Positions 35,450-46,786 of a stretch of DNA of 64,000 nt are shown here, in pieces. Position numbers and translations under genes: made by a program. This DNA comes from Eutypa lata. Its lineage: Eukaryota > Ascomycota > Sordariomycetes > Xylariales > Diatrypaceae. The notes below the pieces were generated by a model that searched no databases, had not been told where the DNA came from, and saw nothing but the letters and a program-made list of their open reading frames with translations. Position 1 is the stretch's first letter, and the number at the start of each line of letters is the position of its first letter. Where the stretch lies: assembly GCA_022661535.1 (NCBI GenBank), contig JAKULF010000002.1:248001-312000 (forward strand), in the 5' to 3' direction.

Positions 35450-36543
35450 TCAGGCAGCATCAAGCTCTGGGCTATCCCCGTACAGCCTTCCCATCATAGC
35501 AGGAGGATAACGGGCCCCCTTCGAACCACCGACACTATCGATCGCCTTCCTTATCCGCTTGTCGTCCTCCTCCGACAACTTTACATCCACGGCCGACGCA
35601 TTCTCCTCCAAATATTTGACCCGTTTAGTCCCGGGGATAGGAATGAAGTCTTAGAGAAGTTAGCACAGATTCAGGAGTGCGGGTGACGCGGATATTGGGA
35701 CTCACCGTCTCCTTGCGCAAGTACCCATGCTAGGACGAGCTGCCCGGGAGTAAACCCTTTCTCCCTTGCGATAGACGCCAGGGTGTCTGCGAGCTTCAAG
35801 TTGCCGTCGAAGTTCTCCTCCGAGAACCGCGGGTGGTATTTTCGAGAATCTTTCTCGTCCAAGTCGTCTCTGCTCCTGATAGAGCCCGTCAGGAACCCTC
35901 GGCCAAGGGGAGAGTACGCCACAATCTTGGTGCCCAGTTCCCTGGCCGCCTTCAAGACTCCTGTCTGATCCGACTCTATTTCCAAAGCAAAAGGGGAGAA
36001 CTCCATCTGTATTGCTGTGATAGGGTGGATTTTGGAGGCTCTTATCAACGACCGAGCAGAACATTCCGACAGACCAAGGTAGCGGATCTTGCCTTCCTTC
36101 TTGAGTTCCGCCATAGCCTGGACTGTGTGCTCGATTGGAACTTTCGCATCAATGCGATGCGCATAATACAGATCGATGTGGTCTGTCTGCAGACGCTCCA
36201 GGCTGTCGCTGCAAGCCTTTTTCACATGATCTGGGCTACAATTGATTGCCAGTTGCCCGTCAACAATTACATGTCCGAACTTTGTAGCGAGAAAGATCTC
36301 GTTCCTCCGACCGGTCTCTTTGAACCACCTGCCCAGCAGTTTCTCGTTGGTGAATGGACCATAGATGTCGCTAGTATCCCAGAAATTGACACCCAGGTCA
36401 GCAGCTCTGGTGAGAACTTTGAAAGACTCCTCGTCATTAAAGCCACCGAAAGAGGCGTAGGCGAAGCTCATTCCCATACATCCCAGACCCTGCGCAGAGA
36501 CTTGATCGTCGCCGATCTTTCGCTGAGGGTAGTTTGCCGGCAT
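35450..36543 (-). CDS. Aldo-keto reductase, YakC/aryl-alcohol dehydrogenase-like
   Basis: NADPH-dependent AKR of the AKR13-like group, 345 residues, exons (minus) 36543-35706 and 35649-35450. The start MPANYPQRKIGDDQVSAQG leads into the barrel. Catalytic residues lie in FWDTSDIYGPFTNEKLLG (Asp, Tyr), FLATKFG (Lys) and LYYAHRID (His). Cofactor-end motifs are IVAYSPLGRGFLTG and, after the intron, DFIPIPGTKRVKYLEENASA. The C-terminus ends ELDAA. It is divergent from the histidine-phosphatase-fold gene. It belongs to a large fungal family of aldehyde/ketone detoxification enzymes; no pathway link to the first cluster is evident at a distance of 13 kb. Confidence 0.92.
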
Positions 36544-37630
36544 TCTTGAGGCTAATTCGAGACAGGACTAGGTATTACGAAAAGACCAATGGGCTTGACT
36601 GACAATGGGAAGAAGCTAACTTGGTTACAATACAAAATAGAGTATATTAAACGACAAGAGAGGAAGAACTAATCTTATATCGACTCTCTGAGTTGAGAAT
36701 ATATATATGAAGGTAAGAGTAACCCCTCTCTAGCTTTTCACATTTGGCTAATTCCTAAAGCCGATGGGAGAAAGGTAAACCCCGCCTAATGCCGCTCGCT
36801 ACCTTGTTCAACAAAAGTGACGCAAACTACTGCGTAGTAACGACCCTTATGTGGAGAAGATAAAACGAAAGTCGGAGATATAACCGGCATATGACGCGAG
36901 ACGACGGCATGCAGCGCGACTTAGCCTAAGAAACAGGTTTTAATAAGACAATACACTGACTTGTTGACTCCGATGATGTGATAATAATATGCATAGTATT
37001 TTACACACCAAAGAGATCACAGCCACAGTGGCATCGGCTGGTAAGCCCATGCTTTTCGATCTTATGCAGCTACCCGTGAGATGGCCTCCGTGACAGCGGT
37101 GCCGTCCCCTCATGGGACAAACTAACGCCCACTAACGGGCGACAAGGTTCAGATGCCGTGTTGCGAGTTTAAGCTTTAGACGGAACTTAATGGGCGGGCC
37201 TGGAGATCTGACCTTCCTCCTTTAAGCAACACGATATCCACCAGATCTATTCATATGCGACACCGAGCCGACCTTCATACACACCTACCAGCTTCCTATC
37301 TAATCAATCGCCCGTCGAGGAGATTGTCAACCGACAGACCAATCAAGATCACACTGGCGGCACGTGTAGTCATTTTGCAGACCCCAGACCCACAGGGGGG
37401 GCGGGCCGCTCCACCAAATTTTACAGACATTCAGAAAGCAAGCGTATACCGCAAGACAGGAGCAGTCGAGGCCAACACGTGCGTAGAATCATGAGGCACG
37501 TAGGAATTCTCGAGGTCGATATATTTAAACGCGCTCCCGCGAACGAGCCATAACGTCTCTCAACAACTTTCTAAGTAGAATATCGGAACCCGACAGCAAT
37601 ATACGACTATACATAGTATTCAGCACCACC
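36544..37630. promoter_or_regulatory. Divergent promoter region
   Basis: It serves the minus-strand AKR and the plus-strand secreted protein. A TATA-like ATATATTTAAAC lies near 37517-37528, about 100 bp before the plus-strand ATG, and CACGTG-like cores occur near 37361 and 37477. No gene is supported. Confidence 0.45.
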
Positions 37631-38258
37631 ATGCACGCCCTCTGGTTACTTACGGCTCTTGCCTCCCTTGCTTGGGCAAAGCCCACCGTCTACTTGATCC
37701 GCCATGGCGAAAAGCCGGACGAAGGCAACGGACTGAACGAGGAAGGCCAGCAACGCGCACAGTGCCTCAGGGCTGTGTTTGGTGCAGGCTCCGGGTACAA
37801 CATCGATCATATCATGGCGCAGACTCCAAAGTCGAGTAAGCATTGTTGAAAAGGGGCGCCTTCGAAGACAAATCTCTAACTATATATCTTTCTTTTTAGA
37901 TGGCAAGAGGCAGAGACCGTATGACACGGTGAAGCCGCTTGCGGATGATCTCGGTTTGGCAGTAGATACCTCGTGTGATCGCGACGATAGCGGTTGCGTC
38001 GCGGACTTCGTCGAAGATTATTCGGGAGATGGGAATATCCTCATATGGTTAGCATTGCATTACTCGGTCCTACCGATGTCCTACTGACATGTCTCTAGCT
38101 GGCAACACGGGGAAATGAAGACTGTGGCGAAAGCACTGGGCGCGAAAGGGGTGGACGATTATCCAGATGACAGATTTGATTTGATTTGGACGATACCCTA
38201 CGATTATGAGGAGATTGTTTCTATTACATCAGAGAGTTGCCCTGGTTTGGACGATTGA
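37631..38258 (+). CDS. Small secreted histidine phosphatase-fold protein
   Basis: 170 residues, exons 37631-37835, 37900-38047 and 38099-38258, phases consistent. A signal peptide is clear (MHALWLLTALASLAWAKP). The branch-1 histidine phosphatase motif LIRHGEKPDE follows at once, then GLNEEGQQRAQCLRAVF. The second active-site His is in ILICWQHGEMKTVAKALG, joined across intron 2. The protein is shorter than phosphoglycerate mutases and resembles the compact secreted phosphatase-like proteins of ascomycetes. Cys residues in the mature part (CDRDDSGC) could form a disulfide. The substrate is unknown. Confidence 0.85.
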
Positions 38259-38621
38259 GAGGTTTCAGGGGAGATATGAGTACATAGAATTCAGTAGAGA
38301 TGTTATAGAATCAATAGATGCTAAATCACCTTGACTCAATGCTCCATATCAAGAAAGCGTGGGGTACATCAGGAAGAGTTCACCCAAACAGCAGATTACA
38401 GTCACAACCTGAAAGCCGCAAACAAGCCTTTACATACCGATTTGTTTCTGCCTATGATAAACCTGCATCAATACGTACCTAAGCTCTCAACCGACTCATA
38501 CCACACAGTACCATCACAAAACAATCAAAAACTAGGAATCTCGCCAGCAGAAAAACAAAGCCTTTCACCAAAAACGCTCCAATTTCAACGAAACTTTGAC
38601 AAATTTCTTCTATACTTCAAG

Positions 38622-38774
38622 ATGCTGCGTTTCTTCGCCACCCAGCCGCGGTGCTTTGATAACGGCGCCCCTCGCCTCCGACGAGTGTCGAAGGTCTATA
38701 ACCTTCGAGCAATGTACCTGAAGGAGGAGGGCGTCGTGACTAAGATGGAGGAGGGTGATACGAAGGACACATGA
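38622..38774 (+). CDS. Possible 50-residue protein with mitochondrial-like N-terminus
   Basis: A short frame, MLRFFATQPRCFDNGAPRLR followed by about 30 residues rich in Lys, Glu and Met. Its base composition is richer in G+C and more coding-like than the flanks, and the start is basic and amphipathic as in mitochondrial presequences. A splice-like GT..AG stretch follows the stop. I recognise no family, and the frame could be chance. Confidence 0.25.
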   Translation: MLRFFATQPRCFDNGAPRLRRVSKVYNLRAMYLKEEGVVTKMEEGDTKDT

Positions 38775-39907
38775 TTGATTTCGGTACGCACTTTTGGGGT
38801 GGAAGCATGCACAGTAGAAACAAAGTCACAGACTAACAAGCCAGCTTAGGATTTCATTGGCGTCGTAAAGTTTTGAGTCAACAACAGGAAGGAGTTTAGG
38901 GAGTTTTTCGTTCTTGTCTAAATAGCATGGTTAAATACTGAAATTCGATTAATACCTGATTATCCAATAACAAAAGACCATTATCCCAGAATGAAAAGTA
39001 CACCATCAAATTATTCCAATTACTTTAGGGAACGATAATGAAAAGTGTTTTAATCATCAACACTTGACTCCATGCAGATCATCCACGTGTGTAGGATACC
39101 CGGCTATTAGGAAAATGTTAATAACTTGGGCAGCGATTTGAGGTCCTTCATTGGACTTCCTCATATATGTCACAAGGCTATCTGAAACACCATAGAGGGC
39201 ATTGTATGTTAGACAGACTATTCTCTGCCTCAAGTTGCAAGTGACCCTATTACTCGTTATGTCTTAGCCGCCAGTGCAGCGCTAGGTCAGTGCTGGTTAA
39301 TGTATCTGCCTAACGCATGTAAAGTTAGGGCAAGACACGTGCTATATAACTATCACTATAATAATGCAGGCTCGGGATATTAGCCTGCATACTATGGTGA
39401 CGCGCGTGTTAGGATCACTGCATATTCTCCGAACCTCAGATGATTTAATTGAAACAGGACACGAGCGCCGCAACGGCTTGGCTTCCCCAAAAACATTATC
39501 CTGCTCCATATGCTGTTGCTGCCAAGAAGCGCAAATATTATCCGCTCAGACAGACAGAGATGAAGAAAACAACAACAACAGACGAGGTGGCATAATAAGC
39601 GCTTTATAAAAAGTCAGAGCAACTGCCAGATCGCCAACCAAAGAACGGCTCGACCAATCGGCAGTATTCCTCCACGATTGGCAGAATGGGTTCGTGTCCC
39701 TCCCTTTCGCTGCTCTGGGAATTGATCGGAGGGATCTGTAACAGACGCACGTCGCGCGGTCGGAGATCTGCGACGGCTGGCGCTTCGTCTGATCGTTCCG
39801 AACCGCTTCCGGACTCCGCCAATGGGTCGTTCACCTACAATCGCACGAACACCTACACTTACAAACACGCAATTCTGAGGAACTGTCATCAAGATGATGC
39901 GCGTGCC

Positions 39908-39915
39908 TATAAATA
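39908..39915 (+). promoter_or_regulatory. TATA-like element of the small secreted protein gene
   Basis: TATAAATA about 200 bp upstream of the ATG at 40116, within a stretch rich in pyrimidine runs. Assignment by position only. Confidence 0.35.
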
Positions 39916-40115
39916 CGTTCATGGGGGACGATGCGCAATCCAATGTCAATCTTTCGTCTTCGTCCCATCTCATCTGCTCTGATCAACAAGACTCTCGTTT
40001 TATCTTTCGACTAGAAAATTCTACAATTCGGCCCGGCGTCGATTTTCCATTCTCCTGTACATAAGATATATTTTTGCATATCCTTGAAGGATTCACATCA
40101 TCCCCACTAGTCAAA

Positions 40116-40641
40116 ATGGTTCGCATTAGCATCGCTGCTGCTCTCGTCTGTACGCATACCGTTTTCTTTACCCTGCCCCTAGCTATACCTCTTGCTAGCA
40201 AGCAGTGATCCGGTGTTGATTGGCTGGCTGACATTTATCCTCATAGTTGCCGCTACCGGCTTCGCACAGCTGATCCCTAACCCAGCTGGTGCCCGTGACG
40301 TTGGCAACGGACAAGGTGCGTGATCTATCACGAATCCCTAGATGCTCCTCTCCCCTCGCACAACCCACGAACTCCGTGAGAACAAGGTAGATATAGACAC
40401 TGACGGAAATGACGTCGAAACAGGAGCCCAGTTCACAACCGGCGGCTGCGTTGCCGACGCCGACTGCCAGGAGGGCTGCTGCGCGGGCGGCGCCGAGGAC
40501 GAGGAGGGCAACGCCGTCGGTATTTGCTCGGGCATCGGGGCGGAGTTCCAGAACGGCAAGACGGGCTGCGGCTTCGTGGACCCCAATGCCGAGGAGAACA
40601 TCGCCAACGCCGAGGCTATTGTCGCGGAGCAGGGTTTCTAA
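40116..40641 (+). CDS. BAS2-like small secreted cysteine-rich protein
   Basis: 106 residues from exons 40116-40149, 40247-40315 and 40424-40641; all phases agree. The start MVRISIAAALVFAATGFAQ is a signal peptide split by intron 1. The mature part LIPNPAGARDVGNGQGAQFT leads into a compact Cys-rich core (GGCVADADCQEGCCAGG, VGICSGIGAEF, KTGCGF). Cys spacing (a DADCxxGCC pair, then a later single Cys) matches the BAS2-type proteins described as biotrophy-associated in Magnaporthe and found widely in plant-associated and saprotrophic ascomycetes. It is therefore an effector candidate by class, with unknown target. The ORF beginning at 40342 starts in the second intron and is not the protein. Confidence 0.8.
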
Positions 40642-41458
40642 GCATATACGGACAGAACGAAAAGCTCAGTCAGCCCTGTGCGGGCCGCGGGGGTTGGGGG
40701 ATGAGGCATTGCCCTCTCGCATGCTTTTGCCGCGTCTCGAAGATCCCCTCAGGCGTGAAACCCTGGGTGGAAGAGGTTAACGAGATGGCTGGATAGATGG
40801 ATAAGCCGTACACAAGGTCGCTTGTATGCTCCGTAGTCTCATATTGATATACATATATGTTGAAGCGTTTTGCGATGTTTAGCTTTGATCGTTTTCCTTG
40901 TTTACAAGAATGTCGTAACAAAAAGATTTGGTCTTGCTTATATTTTAATAATTCTTCTTTATATCTTTTTTAAATTAATAAGCGAAATCTTAAACGTAAC
41001 ATGTATATTGAGACGATCGCTCGGATTAGTAGATGCAACATTATATCCATTAGGGAAACCCTTTCCAAGCCCGCAAGAGCTAAAAACAGAACATGGACTA
41101 GAACCGAACATTTCGGCAAACTCTGATGTCATACTTTTTTAGTCACTGGTATTATAAGAGGGCTAGTAGAAGATGGAGGGCTATCTGCTTGCACGTGTTC
41201 CAGCCTTCCCCAGGTAGTTGTTGATATACGTTCTCCGCAGCTAAGTAAGCCATACCGACATCCTTTAAATCATAGCAGCCTAGCTCGTAGAAATCAAGGC
41301 ATAGATAGATTAGAGCCGGCCCCATTTGGATCAATCGTCGATCATAAGAATCTAGTCAGTCTGCACGATGTTCAGTATGTACCAAGAGTCACAACATCAC
41401 ACAGACGTTAGTCCATTGCGAGCAGGCATTAAATAAAGTTAACTCAAGAAATTGGGTA
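40642..41458. other. Convergent intergenic spacer
   Basis: It lies between the small secreted protein and the mannosidase, which converge, and holds 3' UTRs and AT-rich sequence. No gene is supported. Confidence 0.55.
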
Positions 41459-43459
41459 TCAATCTTTTTTCTCAATCCGAAGCGGTTGAAAGCTCTCCTT
41501 CAATAGATACGGCTTCCTCTCCGCAAGATCCATGATAAGTTGTCCGAATAGGCCATTCGCCCACGTAAACCTAGGAACGCACGTCGTCAGCAAGTCAGGA
41601 TCAAAACTTAAATAGGTAAGCTATCTCTGTCTTATAGGTAGGTGACCAATCAGGAGACGAATCAACCCTACACAAGGTAGACACGTCGGTGCTGACGCTA
41701 GCATCGACTACCTGCCTAGACTACCCGAGTAGTCTCCTAACTAACTAGATGCTGGCTCTAATCGGACGACAGAGGGGAAAAATAGAAGAAAATAACACTG
41801 GACTCACCATTGCCTCGTCCACTGATGTGCATCAACACTACTAACACTCTCATGAATGAGTCCAAGCCCATCGGTACTACTCACCAGTTCGCGCAGCGCC
41901 GTCACGATCTCGGCATCGCTGTCGGACGTCAGGGCGCGAACGATGCTAGCCATAGGCCACGCAGCACCGGGCTTGATGTGCGGCGAGCCGACGGCCGAGA
42001 TGACGGGGCCCGCGCACCACCACGGGTTAGCGCGGCTTAGCACGAAGCGCCGCGTGGCCTGGTACGTCGAGTCATTGCGGCTGACGTAGCCGTTCAGCAT
42101 CGGCGCCGACAGCAGCGACGGCACGTTGGCGTCGTCCATGAGGTTGCGGCCCCCGAAGCCGTCAACCTCGTACGCGAAGATCTTCTCCCCGCTGGGCGCC
42201 GTCACGACGCCCCACTGCGCGATGGCGTCGCGGATGCCCGCGGCCACGTCGCGCATCTCCTGCGTGAGCTCCGCCGCCGAGGGGTGGGACAGCTGCTCCA
42301 TGATGTCCGAGGTCGAGTCTAGGTACTGCGCTAGCATCATGTTGGCGGGGATCTGGAACTCGAAGAGGGCGGCGTCGTCGCTGGGCCGGAAGGGCGAGCG
42401 CACCATTCCGGTGTAGTTCACGGGGTTGCCGATGCCGTTGTTGCCCAGGGTCCCCGCCGCCGACATGGTCTGCGACTGGAAGGTGTAGGGCGGCGGGTTC
42501 CAGGTGCCGTCGTCGGCGTAGGTGGGCCGGCGCATGGCCTCGGACGCGGCGAGGATGGACTGGATGGCGTTCACCCACTGGAACCGGCCGAAGAAGTCGA
42601 CGTCGCCCGTCTTGGCGTGGTAGTCGTGCGAGAGCTGCAGGAACCCCCCGAAGTCGTCGAGCTCGAAGTTGCACGTGAAGACGATCTGCTTGTCGTAGGC
42701 CGGCGTGACGGCGTAGATGGCCCCGTTGACGTTGGGCTTCATCCCGGACTCGGGCGGCGGGTGGAACGCGTTGCAGTACGGCGAGATGATCAGGTACCGG
42801 GCCTGGAGGTTGATGGCGCCGCGGAACACCGAGGCGATCTCGTCGCCCTTGCTCTCCAGGACCGTCTTGTACGGCGCGATCTGGTTCGCCGAGTCCCGCA
42901 GCCACATACTGCACCATCTGGAGTTAGCAATTGCTTCCTTGGGGTTTATCTTCGCGAGGCCTGGGAGCTTTTCAGGAGCTTCGTTTCTAGCTCCCGAACA
43001 TGCCCCTTTCAGTAACCCCGGGCACTTGAACTACATAGTATAGCTAGAAAGGGCAGAAAAATAAACACACGCGTTGATGTCGCCCGTGATGAGGAAGGCC
43101 AGCTCCTCGTCCGAGTTGTTAGCCGCGACGCCGCGCCACTTGACGGCCGTGTCCAGCGTGTTCGGGAACGTGTTCTCGAACAGCCGGAACAGGTCCGGGT
43201 CGTAGATCTCGTCCTGCAGGCGGGAGATGGCCGCCTCGACGCCCGTCGAGTTGAAGGTCCGGCACTCGGGCTTCGGCCGCTGGTACGCTAGCTTGTAGGC
43301 CCCCGATGAGAAGGGCTCGTTGCGCCGCATCGCGTGGGACCCGTAGTCCGGACATGATGCGCGGGGGCTAACGGCGGCGGGAGGGGATGGAGTAGAAGAG
43401 GCCCGGGCGAAAAGCAGCGCCAAGGCCCATGGTGTTGCTGACAACAACAACAACAACAT
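41459..43459 (-). CDS. Secreted GH125 exo-alpha-1,6-mannosidase
   Basis: Glycoside hydrolase family 125 (formerly DUF1237), inverting exo-alpha-1,6-mannosidase, 533 residues. Exons (minus) are 43459-43071, 42908-41808 and 41570-41459, phases consistent. An N-terminal signal peptide ([20 protein letters not shown]) is followed by the family core: [18 protein letters not shown] across intron 1, [56 protein letters not shown] and, across intron 2, [19 protein letters not shown]. The coding sequence is distinctly GC-rich compared with its flanks. It would trim alpha-1,6-linked mannose from fungal or host N-glycans or mannans outside the cell. Confidence 0.93.
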
Positions 43460-45038
43460 GGTAGGGTGGCCGCGTTTCTAACTAAGTATACATCTAACTA
43501 CTTCCTTTCTACAACCTTTAGATTCGTGGAATGCCGAGGGTGAGAATAGCGCAGGCACAGCACAGTTATATAATTCAATATGAGGAATTATTTCCAAAAC
43601 TTTTAATCGTTACAAAGTTTCAGCATTCGGGGAATTTACCAACAACAATGGAACCCCCAAGAAGTGATGGACGACTGACTGCGTGTCCTCAGTTGGAACC
43701 GTCTAGCATCACCCCCTGTTGCCAAGCCAATGCATCAAGCTTGACCCAGACGGCAATCCAAGCTACGCCCCTCAGTTCTAGATTCAAGTTTTTGTCCCGA
43801 TATGGAGTAGAATTGGTTGGTTAATCAATTCATTTATGTACGGGACAGGTAAGTGTGGAGAGAGTGTGCCACGACTGTTATAGTTATAGTTGGCAATTGG
43901 AGATAATTGGAGGCAATTGTAGTTGCTCAATATCACATCTCGAAAATACAGTACCTGGCTCTGTTGGCTGTAGCTACTCATGTAGGAAGCGCTTGGCATC
44001 GTCGATTATCCGAACTAGGTTGGCTGACTGGAGCCAATGGCATTAGGTATGCAAGTTTTCATGCGGCTATGAAGTAGAGCAATACAGTAGGTATCACGTT
44101 TGCTTTAGTAGTAGAACTTTCAAAAGCTGCGTTATTGAAATTTACGAAACGTAGTCCATTGGAATGAAAGCTAATACACGCAAAGTTTCCTCTCCTTATC
44201 CAATATTTTGAAGTTCATCCGATTGGAATGCATTATCAAGCATGTTCTTACTACATGGCTCCCTAGCTTCCCCAATTCCGACTACCTATTTGTACTGTAC
44301 TGTATACCCAGGAATTAGAAGTGCTCATAATGTCATCATCTTACTTGATTAATAAAAAAGTATAATCATGTTGCTGGTTAAACAGTTAGATAAGTTTGTA
44401 AAGCATTTCGAATTTAACTTCTTGAGCGATCAAAGCACTCCAATGTCAATCAAAAAGGGCGATGACGTCGGCTCTTCTACTAGCTACCGGGAGGTTGATG
44501 CGGGAAATCTTACATTATCACATTATCTTCCTTATCGAAGTGGAGAACAGTGGACATCTATCAGTCGAATCAACAAATCAGATGGGATTCTTATTGAGCG
44601 AATTTACGGTTATGCTAGTCTGTTGGTCCACTTTAAAAGTCTAAAATGAACCGATGTCATTCGGCGCGCGGGAGCTTCGGCCTCGAGAATCCTGACCATC
44701 AGCCTTTTTCTTTAATAATAACAAAAAAACAAATCCTTCCTCATCCCACCCATCTCCTCATCCGTTCTCACCACTACGTGTCGTGTCCTCCTCGCCTTTT
44801 AAGTTCTCCCGAGTTGGATGCCCATAGTCGCTTGCTTCGATGTGGTCCATAAAGTTCGAATTAAAGCATCTCGGCATTGCCTCCACCACTAGCACCACCA
44901 CCACCACCACCTCCTCCTGCAAGACACAGGCCAATCAGATTGTCTAGACATCTTACATGCCTATCGCGATCACGACAACATAAAACCCCGCAAGAGACGA
45001 GATTATAAAGTAGCCCTGACAAGACTGCAGAGGGCGCC
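43460..45038. promoter_or_regulatory. Divergent intergenic region upstream of mannosidase and DUF2434 gene
   Basis: About 1.6 kb, AT-rich in the middle, with a pyrimidine-rich stretch near the plus-strand gene and a trinucleotide repeat near 44886. Open frames here (such as 44368-44649) carry no recognisable motif. Confidence 0.5.
44886..44919 (+). repeat. (CAC/CCT)n trinucleotide repeat in presumed 5' region
   Basis: CACTAGCACCACCACCACCA runs on into CCTCCTCCTGC, about 120-150 bp before the DUF2434 gene start. It is probably untranslated. Confidence 0.8.
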
Positions 45039-46786
45039 ATGTTCCATCTACGTGACTTAATTCCCTTCCCGAGTGGCTCCAATTCCTCCGATACAATCCT
45101 CCATGGCTTTCACCTTAACCTAACAGCCCTTAATTTCTGGAATTACACGCTGTTCGACAATGGGACTCTATCCAACAATTCGTGGTGTTTCATGACCGAT
45201 CTTCCCTACACACCTGGTGCAGTCCTAAATAATGGCACATTCATCAATGCGACCTCCTGTTATACCCCTATTGATGCTATCGGCACTCGATCGGGTATCG
45301 GTATAGGCTTCGCTGTCGCCTACGGCTTGTGTCTCGTTCTGATTCTGGTCAACCTTGCGAGACATGGAAAATTGTACTTACCTGCTGAGAAGAGGTTTTA
45401 TCCCATTGGTAGGAGATGGCAGTGGTACTGGGGTTGCTTTATCTGTGCTACTGCCCTCATTGGCCTCTTCTTCGGTGTCGACGTCGACCGCTACTATATC
45501 CTGGAACTCCCCATCGTGATCAATATGTTCTTCTGGTTCCTCATGCAGATGGGCACCATGGCCTTGGTCTGGGAAGCTGTGCGCCACTGGGGAAGCTGGA
45601 GGGAGAGGCAGTTCATCGATCCCAACCCCTTTGTGCTACATCAAACAGACAAGCGAGGCATGTTCGAATTCTGGCTTCCTCTCTGGTTCTACTTTTGGTT
45701 GTGGATGGTATGTTCAGTTGTCCGTGTCTGATGATTTCATCGACCATACTAATGTCTCTCTTCTTCCAGAACTTCTTTATGATTATCCCAAGGAACTGGG
45801 AACCTATCGAGCTCCAGCGATCCCCCCAACAGACCATAGAGCAAGCTGAACCCGCCGCTACCGATGCGCGTTTCAAAGCTGGTGGCTTCATGCTCGTCAT
45901 TTGCTGGGCTACTATCTTCGTCTCCCTATGGCATTCGATCCGTCACTACGAACCTCGAAACCAAGGATGGTTCGACCGGGCTGTCGGATTTGTCGGATAC
46001 ATGCCCTTCCGCTTCGTGTTGGAGCTTCCGCTTCTCCTAGCTCTTGTAGGATACCAGATCCTCTGCTCGTTCCGCTTCCGCCTCTCCCCTCTCGATGTCG
46101 AAGACACCAACCTCATCGCTATGTATGTGGGTGGATATACCCCGACCCTCCTGATCCTGATCATCCAAATCATCGACGGGTTCATACGCCCCAACGAGGA
46201 CCGCGATTTGATCCGCCAAAGGCGCGAGAGGGGCGACGAGGTCAACCGCGACCTCGGCATCGCCCGGAAGCCCGCGTGGTGGCGCCGCATCAACGGGGTC
46301 CAGAGCGACAACATGGCCGACATAGTCCGGCGCAACGTGCAGGAAGTCGGCGGCGGGCGCCCAACGGCGCGGCAGGTCGAGCGCCTCGCCGAGATGCGGG
46401 CGGCGCAGCAGAACAACGACGAGGACCTCGAGGCCGGTCCGGGCCGCAGCGGGAACATCATCGAGATGAACGAGATGCGGAGGGCCAACAGCGTCGCCAG
46501 CAGCCGCACTACGAATAACCCCCCACCTCCTTACACGCCGTACGGCGGGAAGTCCGACCAGCGAAAGAACGACCGCGTCGTGCAGGCCGTTGCTGGCTTG
46601 CTCTTCCCTAACAGCGATCCTTCGCCGGCCGCGGAGGCCAGGGGCAGAACACCCACGGAAGAGCCGTCGACGGAGACCTCGCAGCGGCCTGGGACGAGCG
46701 AGAGGAGTCGCAGTACTGCAAGTGCGATTAGTGGCACTTCTGTTTCGGGTCCGCCGCAGCAGGTTCGGAGTATGTTAGATATCTAA
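45039..46786 (+). CDS. DUF2434-family multi-pass membrane protein
   Basis: 561 residues, exons 45039-45707 and 45770-46786. The N-terminus has several N-glycosylation sequons (NLT, NYT, NGT, NNS, NAT) and then about seven hydrophobic segments, for example IGFAVAYGLCLVLILVNLA, WYWGCFICATALIGLFFGV, LPIVINMFFWFLMQMGTMAL and FVLELPLLLALVGYQILCSF. The intron falls at WLWM/NFFMIIP, inside a hydrophobic segment. The C-terminal 200 residues are hydrophilic, basic then Ser/Thr/Pro-rich, with a PPPPYTPYGG motif resembling a PPxY site for Nedd4/Rsp5-type ubiquitin ligases. This fungal-specific family has no settled function; a plasma-membrane or vacuolar location is likely. Confidence 0.9.

Larger units (their letters stand above)
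38259..40115. other. Long intergenic region
   Basis: 1.85 kb, mostly AT-rich, between the phosphatase-fold gene and the small secreted protein. A GC-richer patch at 38622-38774 could be a tiny gene (listed separately). A TATAAATA at 39908-39915 may serve the downstream gene. I see no tRNA. Confidence 0.5.

Noticed and set aside
42162..42917. 251-codon minus-strand ORF rich in Arg, Pro and His
   Set aside because: It is the shifted frame of the GC-rich mannosidase exon; composition alone explains its length.
44861..45082. 73-codon minus-strand Gly-rich ORF
   Set aside because: It is antisense to the trinucleotide repeat and the DUF2434 start; a low-complexity artefact.
45901..46518. 205-codon Arg/Pro-rich plus-strand ORF
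   Set aside because: A shifted frame of the DUF2434 gene.
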